Shown: positions 1 to 6,007, counted from the stretch's first letter. The stretch: 7,730 nt of DNA from Anaerolineae bacterium (GCA_028284105.1 JANQSK010000180.1:1-7730); one strand, 5' to 3'. A program made the numbers and translations. The notes: generated by a model not told the origin, from the letters alone.

Positions 1-1784
1 GACTTAGAAGGTAAATAGATTTCGCTGTCTACCGTTGAACCGATGTGAAGCGTTTGCTTATCAAGTTCAATGACGCGCGGTGACTCTCCTGAACACAGAA
101 TGTAGACATAGAGCTTGCCCGCTGATTTGGTTAAACGAGCATCTTGCTCTTCATCCATTGTAGGTAGCAGAATGCGAGCAACATGGTTAAGCTCAAGCGC
201 TAATTCATGCATTGTTTGATATCGTTCTTGAGGAGAAATCGACATCGCTTTTAAAATTATCGATTCAACTTGTTCTGGTAAACCGGGTCTAAGCTGTGTT
301 GGAAGAGGGGGAGCAGTTCCATGTTGCTCTTGGGCATCTTCAAAAGTCTCTGCATTGTAAGGTGCTTCACCTGTCGCTAGTAAATATAAAATAGCGCCAA
401 GAGAGTAAATATCACTACGTTCATCGATAGACTGCCCTTTAAGTTGTTCAGGAGAAAGATAGGCCCAATGGTAAGATGGGCGGGAAGCTACTTCGCTTAA
501 TCGATTGATCCAATAGCCTGTGAGCTTAGCCTGATACGTTTCTTTGTTTTCTCCATCAGATTGACGACCTTTTTTAGGTGCGATGAGGATGCGTCCGGGG
601 TGCAAGCTACCATGGATGATATCTTGGTGATGGGCAATATCGAGGCCTTCCGCAATTTGACCTAATAAGCTTAAGGTGCGTGAAGTGCTGACCTGCCAAG
701 ATTTTGTTTTCATGTGCCCAAGATAGTCATCAATTTGAGGGCCGGCTATAAACTCGTGCACCAGTAACATGCTACCGTCTGTGTCTAAGCAATCTTGTAG
801 TCGGGCAATGGCTGGGTGGCTTAACTGAGCAACGGCTTGGAGGTGGGAGCTGATATATTGTTCGCCATCTTTTGGGGCTGTGATTTTAATTTGGTGTAAC
901 GTCACAGCACGTCCAAGTGTGAGATCCGTGCCTTGGAAAACGTTGCTATGTTGATTTTCCTCGAGAATGGCATTAATTCGGTATCGGGCAAGCTGCCTGC
1001 CAACAAGGTCTGCGCCGGTTAATGTTTCTAATTGTGCAAGCGGGATTTGTTTGATTTCGGGAAGCTCACCATTCGCGATTCGAGGAGTAATACTCTGTTC
1101 AACAACGGCCGTTTCTGGCAAAACCATTGTTGCTGAAGGCGTCATGCTCGTTTGGGCAACAGTGTCATTTGTTTGAAAAGACATGACTTGTTGTGAGTTT
1201 TGGCTAACGAATTCTGTTGCTGGTGATGATTCGGCTGTTGGAGAGGATACGGCCGTATCCTGTTTTTCATTGCCAAATTGAGGTTTGTTGTTATTGAATT
1301 TTTTAGCAGCATTTTGCAGTGGTTTAGGCAACGCACTTTTACCCAACTGGTTCGACATGCCGTTTGATTGCACACTGCGACTGCCACGCGATTCGGGTCG
1401 ACCTGCCATGCCGCTACTTCGAGATGTGCCCCCTATCTTGGGCAATTGCACATTATCGAGCCAAGGCACAAATCGTTTTACACGCTGAACCCCTTGGAAG
1501 CCGCTGTTTATTTTGCGCTGTAACCCTTTGGCTTCCCGGAATTGGGGCAGTTTGTTAAGCCAACGCGAAGGACGTATTAATTGTAAAAAGCTCCACCGCT
1601 TTTCTGCATAATAGACCAAAATAATCACTGCTAGGAGCAAAACGAGACCGATTGCGCCCCCAAAGAGCATGGTTAATCTAGAAATGCCGCGGGCTTCAAG
1701 CTGTTGGACTTGACTGTTTGCCGCGCATGCACTCAGATACAGGGGCATCAAAAGGAATATGATCGTTATTTTTCTCATAAACAT
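1..1784 (-). CDS. Membrane-anchored pseudokinase with FHA domain (3' end outside window)
   Basis: The 594 residues visible have no stop and run off the window edge. Residues 4-20 form a signal-like segment ending in LSAC, a lipobox-like motif. A hydrophobic helix follows at about 37-59, then basic residues (EKRW, RPSRW), placing the rest in the cytoplasm. Residues 110-250 are a Ser/Gln/Asn/Thr-rich linker. A Hanks-type kinase fold spans about 268-540: the RSDIYSLGAILY helix and a SPEQ motif are intact. The catalytic residues are gone. The VAIK Lys is His297, HRD-x-K-P-x-N reads HGSLHPGR (Asp to Ser393, Asn to Arg398), DFG reads GYW (423-425), and the glycine loop has no glycines. Residues from about 557 resemble the start of an FHA phosphothreonine-binding domain (HIGS, then EIYLP). 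It probably works as a binding scaffold or sensor rather than a phosphotransferase. The start at 1784 is chosen over 1778 because AGG lies 5 nt upstream of it. Confidence 0.85.
   Translation of the reverse strand, partial: MFMRKITIIFLLMPLYLSACAANSQVQQLEARGISRLTMLFGGAIGLVLLLAVIILVYYAEKRWSFLQLIRPSRWLNKLPQFREAKGLQRKINSGFQGVQRVKRFVPWLDNVQLPKIGGTSRSSGMAGRPESRGSRSVQSNGMSNQLGKSALPKPLQNAAKKFNNNKPQFGNEKQDTAVSSPTAESSPATEFVSQNSQQVMSFQTNDTVAQTSMTPSATMVLPETAVVEQSITPRIANGELPEIKQIPLAQLETLTGADLVGRQLARYRINAILEENQHSNVFQGTDLTLGRAVTLHQIKITAPKDGEQYISSHLQAVAQLSHPAIARLQDCLDTDGSMLLVHEFIAGPQIDDYLGHMKTKSWQVSTSRTLSLLGQIAEGLDIAHHQDIIHGSLHPGRILIAPKKGRQSDGENKETYQAKLTGYWINRLSEVASRPSYHWAYLSPEQLKGQSIDERSDIYSLGAILYLLATGEAPYNAETFEDAQEQHGTAPPLPTQLRPGLPEQVESIILKAMSISPQERYQTMHELALELNHVARILLPTMDEEQDARLTKSAGKLYVYILCSGESPRVIELDKQTLHIGSTVDSEIYLPSK
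1104..1113. repeat. AACGGCCGTT palindrome, copy 1
   Basis: Exact 10-bp palindrome inside the pseudokinase linker. It is read in the ACG-GCC-GTT frame, giving Thr-Ala-Val in ETAVV. Confidence 0.85.
1245..1260. repeat. ACGGCCGT-core palindrome, extended variant, copy 2
   Basis: GGATACGGCCGTATCC is a perfect 16-bp palindrome around the same ACGGCCGT core, with T/A instead of A/T flanks. It lies in the pseudokinase linker and encodes DTAVS, about 140 bp from copy 1. Confidence 0.8.
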
Positions 1785-1848
1785 TACTACCTATTATTGC
1801 GAGGCTCTCACCCATATGTGGATGTCGGTAAAGCAAAAACTACTCCGT

Positions 1849-1877
1849 ATTGAACTGGCAAAACGGCCGTTTCTCAA
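1849..1877 (-). promoter_or_regulatory. Candidate promoter of the pseudokinase gene
   Basis: Read on the minus strand, TTGAGA (1877-1872) and TTCAAT (1854-1849) are separated by 17 bases, matching the -35 box at 5 of 6 and the -10 box at 4 of 6. The predicted start would be near 1842, leaving a leader of nearly 60 nt. A copy of AACGGCCGTT abuts the -35 box inside the spacer, so a protein binding that palindrome could affect this promoter. Seen by eye only. Confidence 0.35.
1861..1872. repeat. AACGGCCGTT palindrome, intergenic copy 3
   Basis: AAACGGCCGTTT is a 12-bp perfect palindrome. It is the only non-coding copy in the window and overlaps the candidate promoter upstream of the pseudokinase. 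Confidence 0.85.
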
Positions 1878-1970
1878 TAGGAAAATGGCAATAAGAAAAG
1901 GGGAAAAGGGACTTATAGGGGGTATCGACCTGCGATAGGTGTTGGGGAAATTCGATCACACGACGCTTTT

Positions 1971-3038
1971 TTATAATTCAAATTCAATAGATTGATAGGT
2001 ATCAAATTTACTTTCTTTATCTGAATCAAATGTGTCCAACAGAGAGTGAAGGTTATTTCCGGCTACATCTTCCAAGCGGCTATCAATGACAATCCGATAG
2101 ATTCCTTTTAGCCAACTGTTTTCAGGCATAAATTGAATAAGGTGTTCTTGTTCTAATGTCACCCAATGCCCGGCTAAGAATTTTCTTTCTTCATCTTCAA
2201 TTTGAATCATTGATTGGATTAAGGCATGGTCCATCACTCTGTCAAAATGGATCCCTAATGGTTCAGAGCTGTTTGGCTTGGGTTTGTTGATTGCCAATCC
2301 ATTTACTTTCAGGTGGTCACGGTACGCTTTGACAACAGCAAACTCTTTGCATGTCTTTTCTGATAAGGGTTGACCATAGACATCTTGCCAAGCCGTTGAA
2401 ATGGTTAAATAGAATTGATTCCCTTCAATCAAAGCGGGACCAAGTGCCATATTTGTAGAAACACCTCTTTTGATACGTCCAGGATCGAATAATATTGTTA
2501 AACGTTTCCCATCTGAGCTCCAAAGCTCTTGCTTAAATTCCATAAATGCCTGGGCATCAATATTCCCGTCTGCATCTATCAATTGGATATAGTTCAATGC
2601 TTGCCCTTTTTGCATTGGTGTATTGAAGTAGATATAGAATCTCAGCATGTTTTCAGGAAGCAGGTTGGCTGTTGGGTACACTTGCAGAACCTTGGCCTCT
2701 TCAACCAAATGGTTCTTTTCGAGCAAAAATGATTGGTAGGAATAATCACTATCATTGTCCAAATGTTTACTTCTCACCGTATATGTCATCCCTTGATCAA
2801 AGGGGTAAAAGGGGGAAAACATTAGATAATCGCCCTCAATCTTGTACCGTCCTTGAACTTCGTTTGAACTGTATTCATCTCTCTCGTTGTTTACAAAAAC
2901 AGCCAACTGTTCATAACCAAAATTTTCTTTATCAAAATTTGGTATGGCGGAAATATTAAATTGAACGGATTCATTTGGCTCGGTTGGCAAAATGAGGGCA
3001 GTTTCGGTTTGTGAGAAATGGTCTAAATGTGTTGTCAT
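1971..3038 (-). CDS. Ig-like (SbsA/Big_5-type) domain protein, function unknown
   Basis: This 355-residue protein appears to consist of Ig-like beta-sandwich modules. Characteristic stretches are GRYKIEGDYLMFSPFYPF (63-80), typical of such a domain's end strands, LRFYIYFNTPM (132-142), the FDPGRIKRGV segment (184-193), LGIHFDRVMDHAL (261-273) and RLEDVAGNNL (321-330), the last two resembling the 'F-x-x-x-M-D' and 'D-x-x-G-N' signatures of Big_5/SbsA-type repeats. I recall similar proteins with the PGRIKRG segment from Planctomycetota-like genomes, annotated only as hypothetical. Such domains are usually extracellular, yet no signal peptide, lipobox or membrane segment is visible here: the N-terminus is polar (MTTHLDHFSQTE). 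The ribosome site is weak (GAAG upstream of the ATG). It follows the propeller-like gene by 127 bp, a gap occupied by a long inverted repeat, so co-transcription is uncertain. No catalytic motif was recognised. Confidence 0.75.
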   Translation of the reverse strand: MTTHLDHFSQTETALILPTEPNESVQFNISAIPNFDKENFGYEQLAVFVNNERDEYSSNEVQGRYKIEGDYLMFSPFYPFDQGMTYTVRSKHLDNDSDYSYQSFLLEKNHLVEEAKVLQVYPTANLLPENMLRFYIYFNTPMQKGQALNYIQLIDADGNIDAQAFMEFKQELWSSDGKRLTILFDPGRIKRGVSTNMALGPALIEGNQFYLTISTAWQDVYGQPLSEKTCKEFAVVKAYRDHLKVNGLAINKPKPNSSEPLGIHFDRVMDHALIQSMIQIEDEERKFLAGHWVTLEQEHLIQFMPENSWLKGIYRIVIDSRLEDVAGNNLHSLLDTFDSDKESKFDTYQSIEFEL

Positions 3039-3086
3039 CAGTAGAACTTCAAATTGTTACAAATGAAAAAAGATTTGGTGCTGACA

Positions 3087-3144
3087 AGATATACGATTTC
3101 TTGCGTTATTGAACGACTTTCTCATTAGTAGAAATCGTATATCT
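3087..3144. repeat. 15-bp perfect inverted repeat between two genes
   Basis: AGATATACGATTTCT (3087-3101) and its exact reverse complement (3130-3144) flank a 28-nt loop. It sits 21 bp past the stop of the propeller-like gene and about 50 bp before the start of the Ig-like gene. As RNA it would form a strong stem. On the minus strand a T-run follows only some 15 nt after the stem, so it is not a textbook intrinsic terminator. It could also be a processing or stability element, an operator, or a trace of a small mobile repeat. Confidence 0.75.
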
Positions 3145-3165
3145 ATAACGACGCATCAATTAATT

Positions 3166-4332
3166 TTAAACTGGTCTTGGAATATCCCAATCACCAATAA
3201 CATTATGCATTTTGATCGGCAACATCGTACTTAATGTTTCTAAATCTAAACTGCCTGTTTCTGCATCCCGATTCAAAGAGACAAATTGCCTTTCATTTAG
3301 TAAGTCAATACGTAGAGACGTTCCTGTGAACATGACGGCTTTACCCATGGGGCCAAATGGAATGATTGGGCCTGTATCTATTTTGCCTCCCCTATCAAAA
3401 TCTTTTTCTGTAACCACTTTAGCATTATTGAGTCCTTCAACTGGAATGTACAACGGGCTTCGGCTATTGTTGGTGACTAAAATCATTTCTTCACCATTTA
3501 GATTAAAAGGAATCATGTCAACAGGTTGTCCATTCCCCATATCACCAATGGTTCGGGCTTTAACTTTTGCACTGTCCTTTAGCTCACTCAGGGGAATCAA
3601 TACTAGAGGGCTACACGTGTAGGCTGCAACTAATTGGTCGATGCCATCAATATTTTTCACCACCATGGATCGAATTGGGGCACGGCTCTCGTATTGATCA
3701 TGTGCTATATTATACATCTCAATATTGCTGATGCTCTCTGTGCCATTAAATGGGTAAGGTATTCTTCGTAGCACCGAACAGAACTCTTCATTGTTGATGC
3801 CAGCAACGAACAATTCACCATTGTGATATTCCATATCGACGATAGAAAGTATTCTTAACGGCCGTTTTGACTTGGCAATCTCCTTCTTTGTAGGGGGAGA
3901 CCCCATCGTGCCGCGTAATCCGATTCTTTGACTACTATCTGGCACATTATTCAGGATTTGAGAAGTGAATTCGCAATTAGCCAAATCTATGTTCGTTAAT
4001 TGATTTTGGGCATCGACCTTGACCAAAGCAGGTAAGGCTTCTGCCCCATGTCCCCGAGTAATAGAGAGATATACTTCATCACTTACTGGATGAACAGCGA
4101 TGTCATTTATCTGTATTTTACTTTGGGAGGTTCCTAAAATAGCTGCAATTTGACTATCCACATCGTAAACATTTATCTCAAGCTTTGTTGTTGCTTTACT
4201 TTCTGATCGGAAGTCAAATGCAATGATGGCTCCTGATATATTGTCCCCAACAAATAGTATTCCTTCGTCACTAAATTCCATTACCCCAAGAGATTTCACT
4301 TTTTGGGCATTAACCTTTAAATCTTTACTCAT
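3166..4332 (-). CDS. Conserved propeller-like protein of unknown function
   Basis: The 388 residues show a series of short beta-rich repeats of beta-propeller type: GILFVGDNISGAIIAFD (24-40), INDIAVHPVSDEVYLSI (75-91), IVDMEYHNGELFVAGINNEE (164-183), LVAAYTCSPLVLIPLSEL (234-251) and DMIPFNLNGEEMILVTNNSR (272-291). The core (NGELFVAGINNEEF, RIPYPF, YESRAPIRS, AAYTCSPLV, NNSR) matches a family I recall as hypothetical proteins of Planctomycetota, Acidobacteria and similar bacteria. Those relatives often carry a signal peptide. Here the N-terminus (MSKDLKVNAQKVKS) has none, so a cytoplasmic location is predicted. Start confidence is high: GGAGGA lies 8 nt before the ATG. It follows the membrane-protein gene by 48 bp and is probably in its operon. 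One AACGGCCGTT copy lies inside. No enzymatic residues can be assigned. Confidence 0.75.
   Translation of the reverse strand: MSKDLKVNAQKVKSLGVMEFSDEGILFVGDNISGAIIAFDFRSESKATTKLEINVYDVDSQIAAILGTSQSKIQINDIAVHPVSDEVYLSITRGHGAEALPALVKVDAQNQLTNIDLANCEFTSQILNNVPDSSQRIGLRGTMGSPPTKKEIAKSKRPLRILSIVDMEYHNGELFVAGINNEEFCSVLRRIPYPFNGTESISNIEMYNIAHDQYESRAPIRSMVVKNIDGIDQLVAAYTCSPLVLIPLSELKDSAKVKARTIGDMGNGQPVDMIPFNLNGEEMILVTNNSRSPLYIPVEGLNNAKVVTEKDFDRGGKIDTGPIIPFGPMGKAVMFTGTSLRIDLLNERQFVSLNRDAETGSLDLETLSTMLPIKMHNVIGDWDIPRPV
3857..3866. repeat. AACGGCCGTT palindrome, copy 4
   Basis: The only exact copy in the central block. In the propeller-like gene it is read as AAA-CGG-CCG-TTA (KRPL), a frame different from the Thr-Ala-Val copies. 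Confidence 0.85.
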
Positions 4333-4380
4333 TGTCTATTTCCTCCAAAGAGAAATTTTCAAAGTTAAGTTAATTAGCAA

Positions 4381-5061
4381 TTAAACAGCTAAATGTGGTT
4401 CCACCAATGAATGTGATTCTGCATATATTGACTTGTCATATAAAAAGCCACTTATCAATGCACCCAAAACGCCTATGGGCATACTGATAAAGGTGAATGC
4501 AAAGAGTGCTGTTGAAATTTCTGCATAGAAGCTGAGTATAAAAAAGCCTGGGAAAAACATAACCCAGCTGAAAATGTGTAATCCATAAAAGAACCAAAAT
4601 GAATACAAAATTCTTCGCTTACTCAATTCGCTTCTTTCCTTTTTACCAGTTCTAAAGATCGAAACAATCCCCGCAGTGACCATCGGTAACCCTATAAAAA
4701 GAGGTGTCCCGGTTCCTGCGCCAAACAAAAATATTCCAACGTTCAACAAGGCAAACAGTGACAATCCAACTGCCAGTTTATTCTTCTTGATCGCTGTTGT
4801 TGAAACGACAATTAATGTGGTCGAAACTGAAATAGCCAATATCCCAAGGGCATAAAAGGGGATGCCGGTTAATATTGTAAATACAGGGCTACCATTTGAC
4901 ACCGTATAGAACTCATCATTTGGCCAGCCTTCCATCATCACTTCTACCGTATTGCTTTCTACGAGTGTGGAACCTTTCATTAATGAAGCACTGCCGTGCA
5001 GAGCCCCGATAATACCGATAATAATTCCAAACGATACTAAACATAATTTAACTTTTGACAT
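4381..5061 (-). CDS. Six-TM integral membrane protein, function unknown
   Basis: The 226-residue protein is strongly hydrophobic with about six predicted helices: roughly 5-24, 59-89 (possibly long), 96-115, 119-136, 153-176 and 183-207. Residues 27-58 (with VEVMMEGWPNDEFYTVS) form the only sizeable soluble loop. If the N-terminus is inside, this loop faces out. The basic stretch 138-150 (RTGKKERSELSKRR) would be cytoplasmic. The segment LTGIPFYALGILAIS (64-78) looks conserved, but I cannot name the family. No transporter, protease or channel motif was identified. AAGGAA lies about 7 nt before the ATG. The gene leads a likely operon with the propeller-like gene (48-bp gap). A palindrome resembling the TetR operators lies about 30 bp upstream. 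Confidence 0.8.
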   Translation of the reverse strand: MSKVKLCLVSFGIIIGIIGALHGSASLMKGSTLVESNTVEVMMEGWPNDEFYTVSNGSPVFTILTGIPFYALGILAISVSTTLIVVSTTAIKKNKLAVGLSLFALLNVGIFLFGAGTGTPLFIGLPMVTAGIVSIFRTGKKERSELSKRRILYSFWFFYGLHIFSWVMFFPGFFILSFYAEISTALFAFTFISMPIGVLGALISGFLYDKSIYAESHSLVEPHLAV

Positions 5062-5091
5062 GATCTGATTCCTTAGATTGCTTACAAAATG

Positions 5092-5110
5092 TTACCCACT
5101 GGTTGGGTTA
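5092..5110. promoter_or_regulatory. Operator-like palindrome upstream of the membrane-protein operon
   Basis: TTACCCACTGGTTGGGTTA has TTACCCA and TGGGTTA arms (one mismatch) around CTGGT. It resembles the two TetR operators in the ACC-x-ACT start but matches only about 11 of 18 bases, so shared control by the same repressor is plausible, not shown. Confidence 0.35.
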
Positions 5111-5351
5111 GCTTTAGATTGACAGTAGATTGAACAAACTATTTGATAAATCTGTGGATTGCTTCATTTACTTTCTGTCAATCACATGAATATCACCCTA
5201 TTGAATGCGCTTCCTTGAGGGTGGTTTTGTCTTCCCTAGCGGGTCTGTATACCGTAATAAACGCTGTAATCTCAAGCGAAACAAGCAAAACGTGCATCCC
5301 ATGGATGGAGTGACCTAACTGGTTCAATCGGCCCGCGTATCCAACTCGAAT

Positions 5352-5388
5352 ACTGCGGGGTGAACGTCTATCAGTTTCACTCCGCAGT
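5352..5388. repeat. Stem-loop downstream of the barrel gene
   Basis: ACTGCGGGGTGAA (5352-5364) pairs with TTCACTCCGCAGT (5376-5388), 13 bp with one mismatch and an 11-nt loop. It lies about 60 bp beyond the barrel-gene stop in transcription direction and is not followed by a T-run. It may protect the 3' end of the transcript or terminate weakly. Confidence 0.55.
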
Positions 5389-5446
5389 TGTCCGCGCTTT
5401 TACGACTGAGGTCATTAAGTCGTTTTTGCGTGCGAATTTCGGGTCT

Positions 5447-5911
5447 TTATGCAAAGACGATCTGATAGTCTTGATTACCGAGATGCGGATCGATCGTCGC
5501 TTGGCCTTTTGCGCCGACGTATTTCCCGGTACCACCCGTGATGGCGAAGAGCTGCAAGAAGGCCGGGGTCTCGTCCTGCTCAGCACCGGCCCTCGGGTCA
5601 CCTTGAATCATGATGCCCGTCATCGTGAGAATGGTGTCTGCGGCGGCCAGCGTCTCATCTTTACCGTGCCATCCGAAGGTGATACGGCAGTAAAAATACG
5701 ACGGCAGTTCGTCAGATGGAACCGTCACCCCAATGATTGTCAAGGTACCGAGGGCGTCCGTCATCTCCGGATCTGAATAGAACGGGATAGCGGCAACCAG
5801 CGGGATAGGCTCCATACCTTTCAACCCCTCAAAAGGTGCATACAAGTGCAAATCAACTTTCCCCCCTGCTGCGGAATCTTTAGCGCCTTTACTTTTGGTT
5901 TCGGTAGTCAT
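5447..5911 (-). CDS. Allene-oxide-cyclase/dirigent-like barrel protein
   Basis: This 154-residue protein ends in FAITGGTGKYVGAKGQATIDP (122-142), the I-x-GG-T-G-x-Y-x-x-A-x-G signature of the plant allene oxide cyclase and dirigent beta-barrel fold. The preceding segments (PIPLVAAIPFYSD, LGTLTIIGVTVPSD, FYCRITFGWHG, ILTMTGIMIQGD) fit alternating barrel strands. The length is about right for a single barrel. No signal peptide is visible; the N-terminus is a short charged tail. In plants the fold cyclises an unstable epoxide or guides phenoxy-radical coupling; whether this bacterial protein is an enzyme is unknown. The start at 5911 is preferred over 5956 because AAGGAGA sits 5 nt before it. 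The gene lies between TetR and membrane-protein genes and has a TetR-type operator upstream. Two 60-base samples are about 58-62% GC against about 37% in a TetR-gene sample, suggesting separate acquisition. Confidence 0.7.
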   Translation of the reverse strand: MTTETKSKGAKDSAAGGKVDLHLYAPFEGLKGMEPIPLVAAIPFYSDPEMTDALGTLTIIGVTVPSDELPSYFYCRITFGWHGKDETLAAADTILTMTGIMIQGDPRAGAEQDETPAFLQLFAITGGTGKYVGAKGQATIDPHLGNQDYQIVFA

Positions 5912-5916
5912 CTTAA

Positions 5917-5923
5917 TCTCCTT
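5917..5923 (-). promoter_or_regulatory. Ribosome binding site fixing the barrel-gene start
   Basis: AAGGAGA on the minus strand, 5 nt before the ATG at 5911. An in-frame upstream ATG at 5956 has no comparable site and would start inside the leader hairpin, so it is rejected. Confidence 0.8.
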
Positions 5924-5937
5924 TCGATTGTTGTTTT

Positions 5938-5968
5938 GTTGGATAGCTATAACCAAAAGCTATCCAAC
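5938..5968. promoter_or_regulatory. Leader hairpin upstream of the barrel gene
   Basis: GTTGGATAGCT (5938-5948) and AGCTATCCAAC (5958-5968) form a perfect 11-bp inverted repeat with a 9-nt loop. It lies between the operator (5973-5990) and the ribosome site. It could be a transcribed leader stem that protects the mRNA, or a second protein-binding site. Confidence 0.6.
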
Positions 5969-5972
5969 GTCT

Positions 5973-5990
5973 ACCTACTAGATGGTAGGT
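5973..5990. promoter_or_regulatory. TetR-type operator upstream of the barrel gene
   Basis: ACCTACTAGATGGTAGGT has perfect ACCTAC/GTAGGT arms around a 6-bp spacer. It shares its first nine bases, ACCTACTAG, with the site in the tetR promoter, and the second half is also related. It lies 17 bp past the TetR stop codon and 61 bp before the barrel-gene ATG. The promoter itself is not clear. Confidence 0.65.
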
Positions 5991-6007
5991 TTATTGGTTA
6001 AAAAAAT

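Larger units (their letters stand above)
5062..5446. other. 385-bp non-coding stretch with palindromes, no gene seen
   Basis: No credible ORF was found on either strand. The half near the membrane-protein gene is AT-rich and carries an operator-like palindrome (5092-5110) and a 9-bp inverted repeat (GATTGACAG at 5117-5125, CTGTCAATC at 5175-5183), each arm holding a TTGACA. The half next to the barrel gene is richer in G and C and holds a 13-bp stem-loop (5352-5388). The change in composition suggests a boundary between the barrel gene's segment and the AT-rich genes downstream. Confidence 0.6.

Noticed and set aside
967..1558. Several short plus- and minus-strand ORFs around 967-1558
   Set aside because: They overlap the continuous 594-codon pseudokinase frame, which has coherent domains; none has a family signature.
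1..1784. Active serine/threonine protein kinase
   Set aside because: The overall fold suggests a kinase, but the ATP-binding Lys, the HRD Asp, the metal-binding DFG Asp and the glycine loop are all absent.
3212..3622. 136-codon plus-strand ORF inside the propeller-like gene
   Set aside because: Fully antisense to a well-supported gene with a strong ribosome site; no recognisable domain.
5352..5388. Rho-independent terminator of the barrel gene
   Set aside because: The stem is good, but no T-run follows it in the direction of transcription. Kept only as a stem-loop.
5300..5390. Integron attC site
   Set aside because: ACCTAAC and ATCCAAC match the RYYYAAC half, but no GTTRRRY partner lies at the right distance. 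At 5938 the two halves occur in the opposite order, so it is a plain hairpin.
5360..5776. 138-codon plus-strand ORF opposite the barrel gene
   Set aside because: It lies antisense to a gene with a clear ribosome site and a recognisable family motif. Its own product has no recognisable domain, and it is likely a by-product of the GC-rich composition.
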